Shown: positions 1 through 11,699 of the stretch, one piece after another
How the letters are laid out: every line of letters begins with the position of its first letter
Position numbering within the stretch: position 1 is the first letter of the stretch
The notes under the pieces: model-generated
Seen by the model: the letters and a program-made list of their open reading frames with translations, nothing else
What the model was told of the DNA's origin: nothing
Database searches by the model: none
Made by a program: the position numbers and the translations under genes
Assembly (NCBI RefSeq): GCF_004379255.2
Contig: NW_024599198.1
Span: forward strand, 62,001-126,000
Length of the DNA stretch: 64,000 bases
Reading direction: 5' to 3'
Source: Salvia splendens
Lineage: Eukaryota; Streptophyta; Magnoliopsida; Lamiales; Lamiaceae

Positions 1-392
1 TTTATAATTTGAAATTTCACTACGACTTCATTGATTAATTATTAATTTATAAAATAATAATTATTAATTATTATTACATAATTTATATTATATAGTTATA
101 TTTTAATTATTTAATAAATTATTAATTATTATTATGATAATTACAAATATATATAAATATTATAATAATATAGTTATAATTAGGATAATTTTAAATATAG
201 TTATTTATTATACCGAAATTAAGTATGATTTATAATTTTATATCATTTAAATACATTGTAATAATAATAATAATAATAATAATACATTGATAATACACCT
301 CTGATTACCATCTTGTGAACAAGATTTTATCTGGAAACATATATTTTGTTCAAACTGTCTTGATTGTAAACTGTCTACCATTCCGAAACCAG
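1..392. other. AT-rich sequence, probably intron of the PES-like gene
   Basis: No coding segment is supported here. The stretch is strongly AT-rich and contains a short (TAA)n microsatellite at 259-283. Because the first visible exon of the acyltransferase gene starts with a splice acceptor at 391-392, this is most simply the end of an upstream intron. The missing 5' exons would lie left of the window. Confidence 0.6.
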
Positions 393-2980
393 GTGATCCA
401 GTAAAGATGGCCGCGGTGAATATTGATACAGCGGGCCCTCCTAACCAATATTTTGAACAGTTAGCTAACAACCTTCTTGCTATGCTGCCACGTCTTTCTG
501 TAAGAACATTGGTTCCTTTTGCTTGATCATATCTGCACTTAGTTTTCAAAAGTTACTTCTAAGAAAGGAGATTGTGATTTGGTAGCTTTTTGTAACCTGC
601 CAATAAAAGAGTGGCAGGAGAAATAAATGAAGCAAAAACGATGCTCAATGGAACTTTTTGCATCACATGTAATTGCATCAGCCACTTTACAGGGCAACAC
701 ACCCACACATATATATGTACATGTCTACAGGCTTCTTGATAAATTACTAGCTACTTTTTCAATAAAATATGGATAGGGCTTGGCTGATATCATACCAAAA
801 GAAACCCTGCTTTGGAGACTGAAGCAGTTGAAAACGGGTGCTGCTTATGCTAATTCTCGTCTTCATGCCGTTAAAGCTGAAGTACTTGTTCTTGCTAGGT
901 TTCTTCTCAATCTTTCTCTATTGTTCAATATTATAAATTGTACAGAAAAAGGATAAAACCAATCTTCTTCTTCTTCTTTGGGAGGCAAGAAACAATAATC
1001 ATCTAGGAAATTTTCTCAATAATTTACCATATGCATCTGTTCTAGACTTTTACATCCTAAAGCTTAACTAATTGTTCAATTGTGTTCTTTATATTGTTAA
1101 GATTTGTCCACATTATATTTGATGTGACTTGTTCTTGTCACACACTCACAGTGGGATACAGCGGCTATAATTTAAATTTGTAATATTAATGGTGGATCAT
1201 GCATCTCAGTGGCAAGGATGGCATGCTTCCCAGTAGAGATGAAGCTTGGAGGCTCTTAAAATCACTGAAAAATTGCAATATAAGATACTTCAAAGACAAT
1301 GGGCATACCATATTATTGGTAGGTGGGGATATTATTATGGTTTCTCCAGAGATGTATAAGAATGTTTCCTTGCATTAAAGGACTTTTCCTTGTTGGTTTT
1401 TGTTTCTGAAATGCCTCTTGCGAAGATTGAAGTATGCAAATCTATATTCATAAGATTAATGTTTCGAGCTGCCTACTTCTCACATATTGAACATATCAAG
1501 TTTTATTTTTTACAGGAGGATGGTATTAATCTATTGACCATTATCAAAGCTACTAACATGTACCGTCGGTCCAGAAACCATGATTATGTGATGGATTTCT
1601 TACCTCCTAGTAAATCCGAGTTCAAGCTAGCAATCGAGGGAAATGGGTAAATTACCAACAATTCTTTATCCTTGTATATTTCATTCTTACGCTAAGAACA
1701 TAACTGAGAAGATTCAGTCATGTGAGTATGTCAAATTCTATTATATATGAATTTTTCCTAAGGAAATTGACTGTAATCGAATACAAATACAGACTCCTTC
1801 AGAATTTTGGAGGTCCAGTGTTCTTGTCTACTATGAAAGATGGGAAGATCGTGAGAGGCCTAGATGGAGTTCCCGAGGAAGGTCCAGTCTTGTTAGTTGG
1901 TTATCACATGCTTATGGGTTTAGAACTCTCCCCATTAGTCCAACAATTTCTGCACGAGAAGAAGATCTTGGTTCGTGGTATAGCACATCCAACTTTATTT
2001 TCAGATGTTATTGAAAGTGAAAATAAGGAGTTTCCGTTTTACGACTATACAAAATTATTCGGCGCACTACCTGTCAGCGCAAGCAATCTCTTCAAGCTGT
2101 TTAAAACAAAATCTCATGTGTTGTTGTACCCTGGTGGCGCTCGAGAGGCTCTCCACAAGAGGGTTAGTATGCATCTGTTTCGTATTTCTTCATCTCATGA
2201 AACTAGCTAAGAAGATGATCAGAAAGATGTTTGTATCAATCTCAAGATATTAGTGTTCAATGTGTAAAACTAGGATGATTACAAATTAATTATTTGAACT
2301 TGATGGGAAGTTTTTGTTGATCAGGGTGAAGAGTATAAATTATTCTGGCCAGATCAGCCGGAATTTGTGAGGATGGCTGCAAGATTTGAAGCCACTATCG
2401 TACCTTTTGGAGTTATCGGAGAGGATGACCTAGCTCAGGTATTGTTTTAACTATATTCGTGATAAGAAATATTATTTGTAAACAGGCTTGTGTATAACCA
2501 TTTGCGTTTTCTTATTGGCAGTTAGTCCTGGACTATAATGACATGATGAAAATCCCATATTTGGGTGATCTAATAAGAAGCGAAAACGAAAAGGCACAAG
2601 AATTTAATTTCAGGTATAGCCACCTTACACTCAGCTTGCTGTTGTAACATTTGCTTAGAGTCGAACGCCATCTCTGCAGGGCTGGGGTGAGTGGTGAGGT
2701 TGCGAATCAGGATCTGTATGTTCCCGGAATCGTACCAAAGATTCCTGGGCGGCTGTACTACCTATTTGGGAAGCCGATTCAAATGAAGGGGAGGAAGGAG
2801 ACGTTGAAGGACAGAGAAAAAGCGCGAGAGCTCTATCTGTCAATCAAGTCTGAAGTAGAGGCAAGCATGTCGTACCTGCTCAAGAAGAGAGAGCAGGATC
2901 CGTACAGGAATATCATTGATAGAGCCATGTACCGAGCTTTTCGTGCTCCCATGGATCAGGTCCCAACTTTTGAACCATAG
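393..2980 (+). CDS. Phytyl ester synthase / diacylglycerol acyltransferase-like protein, 3' eight exons (partial)
   Basis: The encoded protein matches the plant PES1/PES2 family (esterase/lipase/thioesterase fused to an acyltransferase). Family members sit in chloroplast plastoglobules and move fatty acids onto phytol and diacylglycerol during senescence and stress. Exons read at 393-499, 777-898, 1210-1318, 1516-1646, 1793-2162, 2325-2438, 2522-2613 and 2680-2980. All junctions are GT-AG and every phase joins without a frameshift, giving about 447 residues. The first three exons hold the end of the hydrolase part (GKDGMLPSRDEAWRL, then DNGHT). The acyltransferase part follows, with DGKIVRGLDGVPEEGPVLL, GYHMLMGLEL and the conserved YPGGAREALHK block, ending DQVPTFEP. 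Full family members are near 650-700 residues, so the transit peptide and most of the hydrolase domain are outside the window. No internal stop was seen. Family identity is firm; whether the whole gene is functional cannot be told. Confidence 0.88.
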
Positions 2981-3375
2981 ATGACTGACTGGTTCCAAGG
3001 TAACTTCTGATTTTGCTCAAAGTTTGATCGTATTGTTCGTGGTGTCGACCTGGATCGTAGTTGACGAATTCCATATGGTACATTTGCAATTATTGAAATA
3101 TTTGGGATGAAATACAAATTTGTTAGTATAATGTAGGGAACTAGTATGTAAATATAAACTTTATCTGAAATGTATCCAACACCTTCAATTCATGCCAATG
3201 CTAATAAATACTGATTACCAAAGCTCTAAATAGTTACTTGACATTTTTACTGTTACAATTGATACTAAACGAAACAACACAACACAACAAACCCATTCAT
3301 AGCTAGAATACTCTCTACCTGGCTACATTAGCAATTAGTTAAAAGTTTCAAGGAAAATATGTGCCAAGTTTTAGC
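2981..3375. other. Intergenic spacer between convergent genes
   Basis: This spacer separates the stop codons of two convergent genes and presumably contains both 3' untranslated regions. It has no ORF, clear repeat or element end that I can support. Confidence 0.6.
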
Positions 3376-5819
3376 TCAAAATCTCTGCCAGTTACCACCA
3401 CCACTGCTGAAACCATCGAAGTCGCCTCTAACAGGCATCCCGGACCTATCTAGGCGTCCGGATCCAGGGTAAGCCTTGCTGGTGAAGTTGGCGTGCAACG
3501 TAGATACTCTCTGAGCAGGCCTTGAATCGCCATACCCGTGAACCGAATACCTCTTGGTAGAGCTCGATCTCTCATAGTTAGGTCTCTGCCTCGGAGCACT
3601 GAGCGATCTCACCTTAGCTTTTGATGATTCTGTGTAGGACATGTAGTTTGGATGATCAGAGTAACCGCTCAGGCAGCTTCTCGTACCATCACTCTTGGTA
3701 GGGGTAAAGGGGCATCCTCTTTTGGACCTCGATGATGCTGAATAGAATGCCGGGCTGTTGTCAGCAGTGCAGAAGGCACTCTCGTCTGGGTCCTCCTCTG
3801 CAAACTTGAAGGGGCTCAGGGACTGAACTTCGCCTGATGACATGCTCCGTACTGACTGTCGGGCTGTGGAGTCCTTGGATGTGGTGTAGCTCGGACAGTT
3901 CTGATCGGAGCCTAGGCTAAGATGAGACGAGTAGAAGAGGGTCCTACGCTTGGAAGTGACATGATGTAGATTACCGGTGTCCACTTCAAGAATCTTGTCG
4001 CTTCTATCATCGCCTTGCTCCCACAACCTTCTGCTGTCCATCAACAACACACGGCTAGCATGTGGGTTCTCAGGATCGTGGTGGTGGGGAGTTCCGCTTG
4101 ACCTCGAACCATTCCTCTGCATTTTCATTAGTAGGCATATGGTTAGAGATAGTTAGCAAACCAAACCACAACAATCAACAAACCTTTAGCATCATAGTTT
4201 GGTCATGCTTCACGCTCCTAGACCGAGTAGCATGCTCGAATTTCTCAGGTGTTACCGGCCCCTACAAAGCAACCATTTATTATTCGAACATATGCAAACT
4301 AACTCATAGTTGCTCGAGCCCCCAACCTACTAGCCCAGGGGCTAACGTCTTTTATTGAGGCTCAACTTATGCACAACGCCGTAGCATGGAACAATGAAAA
4401 CAAATTTATTTGACCCCAACTAGTTTGTACAAATATGTAATAGTATAGTTAAATATAGATGGGGTAGCTAATTGTTTATGAGCATTATTTTGAAGGGTAA
4501 ATATGATAGAGGGAAAGGAATGGTCCCCCCTTCTAATTAGGTAATGTTTATGTCATAGTACTACTATCTACTACCAACCAATTCAGGTTTTGAATCAATG
4601 GGAGGGAAAATGGAATAACTTTCTCACCGGATAATTGAAGTGAGAGGATTCCGACATCAGAGCCCGAACAGCCCGAGCTCGCACTTGTGCTCGGACAAGC
4701 GCCTGCAACCGGTGCATAGCATACGCAGTTTGCCGCCTCACGAGGTGACCCCTCACCAGCGCTTGCAGCTTCACCAACGCCTTGAGCGCCCGTAGAGCTC
4801 TTCTCGACTGCACATGAAATTTTGTAATTAAGCAACTGAATCATGAAAAATTTTAAAATTTGGTGGCCCTCAAGTCTATATATTTTTTTTCACTTTTGAC
4901 AATATATAGGATGGTGACATGTTAGTAATAAAGTAATACAGCTTTATATCCAAACATGTACCAAACCTAGATCTAAATTGTCATTTAATACATGTTCCTA
5001 ATTTCTGTCTGTAACATTTACTAGAAGAATCAAGAAACGTAGTAGTACAGTACAGTACAGTACAGAAATTAGGATGTTGCAAAAGTGAAGCAGCCCAGAA
5101 ATTAGATGAGTAAACTAAAATGCAAGTCAAAGAAGTAGTACTATCACATTACATAGTGTGAAATCTTGACCAGAAGGAGAGATAGTGTGACAAATAAAGT
5201 TTTAGTGATTATTACTCCTATTGTAAAAATCTAGCACCGACCACGTACACAAATCCCATTAATGCATCACGTTATTTAAATAATCAATAAATAATGTTTC
5301 ACAAAATTCTTTTTTCTTTTTTGGAATGAGGCCAGTCGCCGTCCACAGAGATTCAACTCAGCCTTTGAAGTTTGACGTCACAATAATTCTTCAAGTAGAA
5401 GAATCATAGATACAAAATCTATCAAAAAAATATTCAGTACTAGTACTCCCGCAATCCCAACTAAGTTGAGTTTTTTTTTTTTTTTGGAAAGAATAAGAAG
5501 AAATTAGCTAATCTGAGTAGATTGATTTGATTTGACAAACCAGATAGGCGCGGAAGTGAGACTGAATCGCGACGGCAGCCCACTCCTCGCGGCGCGCTGC
5601 GGAGATATTCCTGCCGCTGGTAGTGAGCTGGACAACCGCGGCGGCAGCGTGAGCGGCGGCGACAGCCACTGCGATGGCGTGCTTGCTGGCCTCAGCGTCT
5701 TGGTCGGGGACGTTCTTGTGGCGGGCGGCGAAGTTCCATTTCTTAGGCGGGTGGCGGTGGGTGGAGTCGGAGGGCTTCAGGCCGAGGAGGCCTCTGAACC
5801 ATTTGGCGGCCTTGCCCAT
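3376..5819 (-). CDS. IQ-DOMAIN (IQD) calmodulin-binding protein
   Basis: IQD proteins bind calmodulin through IQ67 motifs and act as scaffolds at microtubules, the plasma membrane or the nucleus. On the minus strand four phase-0 exons read 5819-5541, 4807-4628, 4261-4184 and 4116-3376, giving about 425 residues, normal for the family. The start [15 protein letters not shown] is the classic IQD amino terminus. Exon 1 ends in the first IQ motif ([13 protein letters not shown]) and the intron falls at the conserved position inside the IQ67 domain. Exon 2 supplies [20 protein letters not shown] and the third IQ repeat ([15 protein letters not shown]). Exon 3 is [16 protein letters not shown]. Exon 4 is a Ser/Arg-rich tail with [20 protein letters not shown], which resembles the DUF4005 tail. 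No lesion was seen. The first intron (about 730 bp) contains only AT-rich sequence. The gene is convergent with the acyltransferase gene to its left. Confidence 0.9.
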
Positions 5820-5945
5820 GTGATGTTATGTGATATTGTGATGTGAGGAAGAAGAGAGAGAAACAAACAGTCGAAAATGGTGGGGAGTCAACTCCAGAGT
5901 CACCCTTTTTCTTGTGAGACAGTTGCGGGATTTTATAAACTGTAA
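5820..5945. promoter_or_regulatory. 5' leader and proximal upstream region of the IQD gene, cut by a Harbinger insertion
   Basis: Only about 125 bp separate the IQD start codon from the TAA target duplication (5943-5945) of the next transposon. The insertion therefore lies within the probable promoter or 5' leader. No clear TATA box is visible in the retained stretch. Confidence 0.4.
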
Positions 5946-7399
5946 GAGCGTCTCTCCAGTCTTACTGGACGTCAAATAGCCCTCACATAGCCTTCACAGC
6001 CACATCATCAGCACTATAATTCTCCTGCCATATCAGCTGGACATCAAATAGCCCTCACATAGCCTTCACACTACCTATCCACATCACTAATAACAATTAT
6101 ATAATTTAATTTACAATCGTATCAACATACGAAATTTAATTTACGAGACAAATACGGAAAATTCGAATAATAATATTAAAACTTAAAAAGTACATTAATT
6201 TTTTAAAAAAATACAATAATTTAAAAAAAAGTATAAAAATTAAAAAGTACATTAATTTAAAAAAGTAAAATAAAATCACTCCTCGCCGCCGTCCTCGTCT
6301 CCGTCGTCGCCCAGCGCTTCTTCACCGTCATCGCCGCCGCCTCCATCGCCACCTACGCCGCGGCTATTCCCGCCGGTCTCCCTCCTCATCGCCTCCAATT
6401 CTTCACGCTGGCTCTGGAGCAATACACGAAGAAAATCCTTCACCTCGGGGTCCACCGCCGCTTGGAAGTCGGCTAAGGTCTTCACCATTTGAGCGCGCGT
6501 TTGTTGGCGCGCGAAGAATTTGAGCTCCTCGGTAGACCTGCCGAGGGGGGATGTCGAATGGACCCCCTGGGAACTCGGGGTGCCCCCCCTCGCAACCTGT
6601 TGCGCCCGCTTTTGGCCAACTGGGCGAGGTCGGCGACCGAACGAACGAGGAGTCGGGACCTCCTGGGCCGTCTCGGGGAGGTCTGTCGAACCACCGTTGC
6701 TGCCGCTATAATCTCCGGTATAGTTCAGTTTCTGCCATTTCGGCCAGCCAACGTCGACGCCTGCCCGAAATTTCTCCGACTCGTTGAGCACAACGTAGCA
6801 GTTCCAGTAGGTGAACTCATAGTACTTCTTCTGCGGATCGGGGTAGGCTCTCTCCGCAATCCTCCTGCAGTCTTCCTCTGTTTGGCCACCGGTGCACGGT
6901 CTCCCTTCAGGGCAAAATGCCCTGTAGGCTGCGGCTATCTTGGCCCACAAGTTGACGATCCTCTGGTTGTTCGAAACGAGAGGATCGTCGCAGACACTCA
7001 CCCACGCCTTGGCAACCGCAACGTTCTCCGCATCCGTCCACTTCCTCCGGCCCCGGATTTCGGCCTCCGGCTGCGACGACTCGCCGACCTTCTTGGACTT
7101 GCCCTTCTTCTTACCCCGCCCTACTCCCTGGCTTTGAATGAGAGTTTCCAGAACCTCGTTCATATAAAAACCCAAGTCCGCTAAGGAGAAGGTCTCCGTA
7201 TACTGTGCATCCGTTGGGGTCGATGTGTGTGAAGAACCGGTGGAAAAATCAAAAGTCGGCCGATAGGCGTTGTCCCCCGTGCGTCCCCTGCGCCGGGGGA
7301 ATCATTTGCTGCGCCGGTGGCTGCATCCCGGGTGCCCACCCCGGCATTATCTGCTGCCACGGGTACATGTTGTAGTACCCGGTCATCGGAGGCCAACCA

Positions 7400-7729
7400 T
7401 GATATGAGGGTACTCGTATCGGTTCCGGTAGCGCGAAGTCACCGGAGAAGGGTTAGGTTCGTTCGCGGGATCCTCCCGTCGAGCAGCCTAGGGTTCTCGG
7501 TCAATTAGGGTTTGACGAGATGAACTTGCGGAAAATAAAGTACAATAAAAGATAATGTAACGATAAATGATAAACTGAATTGATATTTCTTGAATTCATC
7601 AAAATGACTAACAATGTCCACTATTTATAATAGTGGATACTAACTTAATGAGCAAGATAAAAGATATGAAAAAGATATGCAAATCCATAATTAACTAACT
7701 AAATAATAATAATAATAATAATCGTATCA
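7400..7729 (-). repeat. 3' LTR of the nested small LTR element
   Basis: Complete 330-bp LTR with the terminal inverted octamer TGATACGA...TCATATCA-like ends. It shares a near-identical segment with 8762-9007. It includes a (TAA)n tract at 7704-7721 close to its start. Confidence 0.78.
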
Positions 7730-8717
7730 ACTCCCCCACGGTTGAAATCCACCTTGTCCTCAAGGTGGGCACCATGAAGCAACGATGAGTGTCGAGGAAT
7801 CCTCCTGGGTCAAACATATACCGAATAGTTGAGCGTCTCCCTGTATCAATGCGTCCACGAATGCTCAAGCATAGAGTGTCATTTTGCGGAGGAATCAACT
7901 TCTTCATATCCTCAATAGAACCATCTTCGTCCTCTTTCAACAAAAAAGAATCAATCTTGTTGCGCAACATTGTAAAATCCAACCTGTTATGCTCCACCAC
8001 AAGTATAGGTTCTCGGCAAGTAAAAACAACATTACATGGATCATCTATGCCATCTTTACTACCATAAATTGGTCCACTAACATCAACACTAGAATGAATA
8101 ACATTTTTTTCCTCTTTATCATAGTCAACGACAATTAATTCCATCGAGTCATACCCAAAATTGGAGTCGCACGACAGAGATATTGTGGATGGTGGAGGCG
8201 AGATAGCAACGACAACAGGCAACGAGCTTCTAGATGGATCGTGATGGAGATCACCTGGGGCGGCGGCGCTCATCTGTGGTAGGGGACACGATACCGGCTC
8301 CGTGTACTTGACACTGGCTGTAGGGTCTGGTGGAGGTCGTGTCGCGGCGTGTGGATCGCCCAGGCAGCGTTTGTTTGCATCCATCAGAGACGTCAGTTGC
8401 TTGACAGTAGCAGTCAAACGCTCGAGCTGTGAAGCTAAGGCAACCACTGTTAGGTTCGGTTCAGATTCCGGCGTCACTAGATCACGTGGCATGTTGAGAG
8501 GCTCCATATGGCCGACATCGTTGGTCGTTGGGAGACATTGCCAATCCGGTTGATAGGGAGGTTGCGGATATAACAATGGCGAGTCTGGATAGGAGTATCC
8601 AAATTCCACGTTCTGGCTCTGGAGGTACCAACACGATGTGGGGCTCGGCATGGGCAGTGGCGAGAGGAACGGTCTATTGAACTGGCGATGGACGTAGTCA
8701 GTGTAGGTGTATGACAT
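7695..8717 (-). CDS. ORF inside the nested LTR element, unknown function
   Basis: A 340-codon ORF fills the internal region of the small LTR element, starting about 45 bp after its 5' LTR and ending inside the 3' LTR. I do not recognise a catalytic domain: there is no retroviral protease, RT, RNase H or integrase motif. Visible traits are a Tyr/Pro-rich amino end (MSYTYTDYVHRQFNRPFLSP), a short helical stretch (LASQLERLTATVKQLTSLMD) that could form a coiled coil, and a proline-rich linker. The last part (FDPGGFLDTH) is followed by codons resembling the tail of plant Gypsy polyproteins that read into the PPT. It may be a gag-like remnant or simply the retained end regions of a larger element. 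Confidence 0.5.
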   Translation of the reverse strand: MSYTYTDYVHRQFNRPFLSPLPMPSPTSCWYLQSQNVEFGYSYPDSPLLYPQPPYQPDWQCLPTTNDVGHMEPLNMPRDLVTPESEPNLTVVALASQLERLTATVKQLTSLMDANKRCLGDPHAATRPPPDPTASVKYTEPVSCPLPQMSAAAPGDLHHDPSRSSLPVVVAISPPPSTISLSCDSNFGYDSMELIVVDYDKEEKNVIHSSVDVSGPIYGSKDGIDDPCNVVFTCREPILVVEHNRLDFTMLRNKIDSFLLKEDEDGSIEDMKKLIPPQNDTLCLSIRGRIDTGRRSTIRYMFDPGGFLDTHRCFMVPTLRTRWISTVGELIRLLLLLLFS

Positions 8718-8761
8718 GATGGCGGAAATACGGAGGATGAGCTCTCAATGAAAGCACCAGA

Positions 8762-9007
8762 TGATACGAGGGTACTCGTATCGGTTCCGGCAGCGCGAAG
8801 TCGCCGGAGAAGGGTTAGGTTCGTTCGCGGGATCCTCCCGTCGAGCAGCCTAGGGTTCTCGGTCAATTAGGGTTTGACGAGATGAACTTGCGGAAAATAA
8901 AGTACAATAAAAGATAATGTAACGATAAATGATAAACTGAATTGATATTTCTTGAATTCATCAAAATGACTAACAATGTCCACTATTTATAATAGTGGAT
9001 ACTAACT
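8762..9007 (-). repeat. 5' LTR of the nested small LTR element, truncated
   Basis: Matches the last ~246 bp of the other LTR and then stops at the word actaact, where ORF1 sequence resumes directly. The first ~84 bp and one target duplication are absent. The next bases on the minus strand after the LTR end read TCTGGTGCTTTCATTGAG, in the position of a primer-binding site. Confidence 0.72.
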
Positions 9008-9271
9008 CCCCCAGGAGCCGGGGAAGTATGGGACCCTACCCCAGGAGTCGGGGGCATCTGAGACCCTACACCGGGAGGCGGGGGAGTCTGAGACCTTCCC
9101 CCGGGAGTCGCTGGAGTACCTTCGTAGTTGTTCTCCATTGCTCGTTATTGATCTTGAACAGAAAGTAAGGTAGAGAGAGTACTCGTTAAAACAAATGGTG
9201 CAAATGAAAATGACGTTCAAAGCGCGTATATATAGTGCTTTCAAAAGAAAAAAAAAATAAAAAATAAAATC

Positions 9272-9462
9272 TGACGCCGGTTTGACGCCGATCCGGGACC
9301 CACAATGGCGCCGTGAGGATCGGCGTCGGAACCGGCGTCATCGCGCGAATCGGCATGGCCACGCCGATTTTGACGCCGATTTCGCCGACGCCGGTTCCAA
9401 TGGTTCGGCGTCAGAACCGGCGTCGGCGAAAAATCGGCGTCGCGATTTTGACACCGGCATTG
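9272..9462. repeat. Subterminal GGCGTC/GACGCC word array of Harbinger element 1
   Basis: The last ~190 bp before the right end contain about nine copies of GGCGTC or its complement GACGCC in both orientations, usually as ATCGGCGTC or ACCGGCGTC. The stretch is much more GC-rich than its surroundings. The position suggests binding sites for the element's own proteins, but that is inference. Confidence 0.75.
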
Positions 9463-9474
9463 GAGATGCTCTAA

Positions 9475-9881
9475 ATGATCAGGGAATCACTCCTTTTTTA
9501 TTTTAATCCCACGGACCCTAATAATTCATCACCATTTGACTCAGCACGAATTTTAAGAAATGTAATAGAAAGTGGGTTGCTAAGGTTGGTTTTAAGAAAT
9601 GTAATAGAAATGGACAAAGTTGATGTCATGTAAGTTCAATTTTTATATATTAATTTTATAATAAAATGTGGGTGTGAATGAGTAATTGGAACGTAGGAGG
9701 GAGTATTAATTACTAGTACTCCATTACTCTATTATCCTAAGAGTAAACGAATAATTTAATGCAGCGTTTATCAATACAATTCACACGCTTTGGATCCAAA
9801 TGTCATATACTCTTGTGGATGGTGGGGTTGGCCGACCCAATAATAAGAAAGTATTTAATCCAATTTATCGTTACTTTCATA
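9475..9881. other. Spacer between two Harbinger elements with a Stowaway-like fragment
   Basis: No gene. The 9519-9705 stretch (tttaagaaatgtaatagaaa... ending gtaggagggagta) resembles a decayed Stowaway MITE with a gggag-ta right end. The rest is unremarkable AT-rich DNA. Confidence 0.4.
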
Positions 9882-10209
9882 GAGCATCTCCAATAGCAAA
9901 TAGCCCAGTCATAGCCCAATTACAAACTCCTCTGCCACATCATCAGCACTAAAATCTCTCCTGCCACATCATCAGGACAAGCAACTGGACAAGCAATAAC
10001 CCAACCATAGCCTAGCCACATCATCAACACTAAAAATAAATAATTAACAATCACACTAAATACAGAATTCCACTTACGACACAGATACAAGAAAATACAA
10101 TAATAATATTAAAATTTAAAAAAGTACATAAATTAAAAAAAAAGTCCATTAAAAAAATTACATTACAAAAAAAAACTCTAAAATCACGCACGAGCCCCCC
10201 GCCTCCGCC

Positions 10210-11586
10210 TCACTCCTCGCCGTCATCGTCGTCATCGCCGCTATCCGGGACCCCCAAATCTGCGGCATCTAAGCCCGCGTCAGAGCCCCCCAACTGTGCC
10301 GCGGCGGGATTCAAATCCTCTCGCATACTCACGAGCACTGCGTGGAAAAAACTCTTCTCCTCGGGGTCAGTTGCATTCTTCCATTGATCTATGATCTGGA
10401 TCATCTGAGCCCGCGCTTGTTGACGCGCCAAGAAGACGAGTTTATCTGTTGAGCTGTCAACAGGGGGGATGCCGACTGGACCTCCTGGGACCTCAGGCGA
10501 GCCCGTTGCGCCCGCCTTTGACCAACCAGGCGAGTGCGGCGAGTAAACGCGGGAGGGGACGGGGTCTCCTGAGCATCTTCGGGGAGGTCGTGGGAACCGC
10601 CGCTACTGACGCCGGCGTAATCACCGATATAGTTCAGGCGTTGCTTCTTCGGCCAGCCAGCATCGACACCTGCCCGAAACTTCTCGGAGTCCATTAACAC
10701 CTCGTAGCAGTTCCAGTAGGTGAAGTCCTTGTAAAGGCCGGGCTGGGGGAACTGTTTCTCTGCCAGACTCCTGCAGTCCTCGTCAGTTTGGCCGTTGGAC
10801 TTCATTCGGAGGGCGTTGGTGTACAAGCCCAAAAATCGGGAGACCCCAGCCCGGATTCGGTCCCACCCCTTCCGGCACTCCTCCCCGCTGCGTGGCCTCC
10901 CCTCCGAACAAAATGCCTTGTAGGCTGCTGCTATTTTAGCCCACAAGTTGAGGATCCTCTGATTGTTCGAGGTGAGGGGGTCATCGCAAACACTGACCCA
11001 CGCCTTGGACAGCGCGACGTTCTCCGCGTGACCGCGTCTGTCCACTTCCTCCGTACCTCCGGCTGCGACGACTCGCCGACCACCTTCTTTCCCTTCTTCT
11101 TATTGGGCGCGCCCCGACCCCGCCCCCACGAGAGTGTCCGGTGCCCCGAGATCTATACCCAACTCCTCTAAGGAAAAGGTCTCAATCCCCTGGAACTGCG
11201 TCTCCGCTGGGGTCGATGTGTGCGAAGAAGCAGTACCAAAATCAAAGCTGGGGCGATAGACGTCAGAGCCCCCCGGCGTCCCCTGCATCCCCGCCCCCCG
11301 GCGTCCCATGCATCCCCAGGTACCCCGGCGTCATCTGCATCCCGGGTGCCCACCCCGGCATCATCGGCATCCCGGGTTGCATCCCCGGTACCCCCTGCAT
11401 CGCAGGACCCCCCGGCATCCCCTGCCATCCCGGCATACCACCCCCAGATGCCATCACGGGCATCATCTGCTGCCAAGGGTACATGTTGTTGTAGTACCCG
11501 GGCATCTGACTCCATCCACCTCCCACGGGGACCATGGGAGTTTGAGACCCGCTCGTCCCTGAAGTTGGCTCGTTGTTGAGATCCAT
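10210..11586 (-). pseudogene. Harbinger ORF1 (Myb/SANT-like), frameshifted
   Basis: Starts at 11586 (MDLNNEPTSGTSGSQTP) with a long Met/Pro/Gly/Gln-rich tract made of short repeats (MPGYYNNMYPWQQMMP, then many PGMQ/PGW units). The coding sense then continues in other frames. One segment at about 11309-11100 reads YRPSFDFGTASSHTSTPAE. The DNA-binding region at 11045-10401 reads ENVALSKAWVSV, NNQRILNLWAKIAAAY and EECRKGWDRIRAGVSRF, and the acidic tail lies at 10431-10210. At least two frame changes separate these blocks, so it is not a working gene as it stands. It keeps the SANT third-helix region that element 1 has lost. Confidence 0.78.
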
Positions 11587-11699
11587 TTCCCGTTGTTGCT
11601 ATTGTACATAAATTAAGATAGAGAAAGTACTCGTTAAAACAAGTGGTGCGAATGAAAATGACTTGCAAATCGCGTATATATAGAGTCCCGAAAATAAAA

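Larger units (their letters stand above)
7400..9007 (-). mobile_element. Small non-autonomous LTR retrotransposon (TRIM/LARD-like) nested in Harbinger element 1
   Basis: A long direct repeat marks the two LTRs. The minus-strand 3' LTR (7400-7729) is complete and begins TGATACGA and ends in CATATCA. The 5' LTR (8762-9007) ends CTCGTATCA but lacks its first ~84 bp. A polypurine-rich tract (gtgggggagt, minus strand) precedes the 3' LTR. The internal part is only about 1 kb and has a single ORF, with no protease, RT or integrase. The LTR copies differ at about three positions in the ~246 bp they share, so the insertion is relatively recent. It must rely on proteins from another element. Confidence 0.78.
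6276..9138 (-). pseudogene. Harbinger ORF1 (Myb/SANT-like DNA-binding accessory protein), disrupted
   Basis: In this superfamily ORF1 is a Myb/SANT-like (trihelix-type) protein that helps the DDE transposase bind the element ends and enter the nucleus. Here the start (MENNYEGTPATPGG) is at 9138 and the reading is cut at about 9008 by an LTR element. It resumes at 7399 with a Pro/Gly/Met/Gln-rich stretch (MTGYYNMYPWQQIMP), then needs a +1 frame change near 7280. It then runs to the stop at 6276. The DNA-binding region is visible as RRKWTDAENVAVAKAWVSV followed by NNQRIVNLWAKIAAAY. The internal stretch between EGRP and the QTEEDCRRIAE motif is shorter than in the sister copy at 10210-11586, suggesting a deletion. 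The tail is acidic (EDGGEE). Confidence 0.8.
5946..9471 (-). mobile_element. PIF/Harbinger-type element 1 (ORF1 only), interrupted by an LTR element
   Basis: The ends are inverted repeats (GAGCGTCTCTCCAGT on the left, GAGCATCTCCAATGCC read inward from the right) flanked by the 3-bp duplication TAA (5943-5945 and 9472-9474), as in PIF/Harbinger transposons. The only native gene is a Myb/SANT-like ORF1 on the minus strand; no DDE transposase is present. A 1.6-kb LTR element (7400-9007) is inserted in ORF1. A TATA-like box (ctatatata) near 9223-9236 precedes the ORF1 start. The right subterminal zone is built of repeated GGCGTC/GACGCC words. Without the insertion the element would be about 1.9 kb. 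Confidence 0.82.

Noticed and set aside
5532..5846. Plus-strand ORF over IQD exon 1
   Set aside because: Shadow of the GC-rich first exon, whose minus-strand translation is a clear IQD start.
6489..7184. Plus-strand ORF opposite Harbinger ORF1
   Set aside because: GC-rich antisense shadow of the coding strand without any recognisable family.
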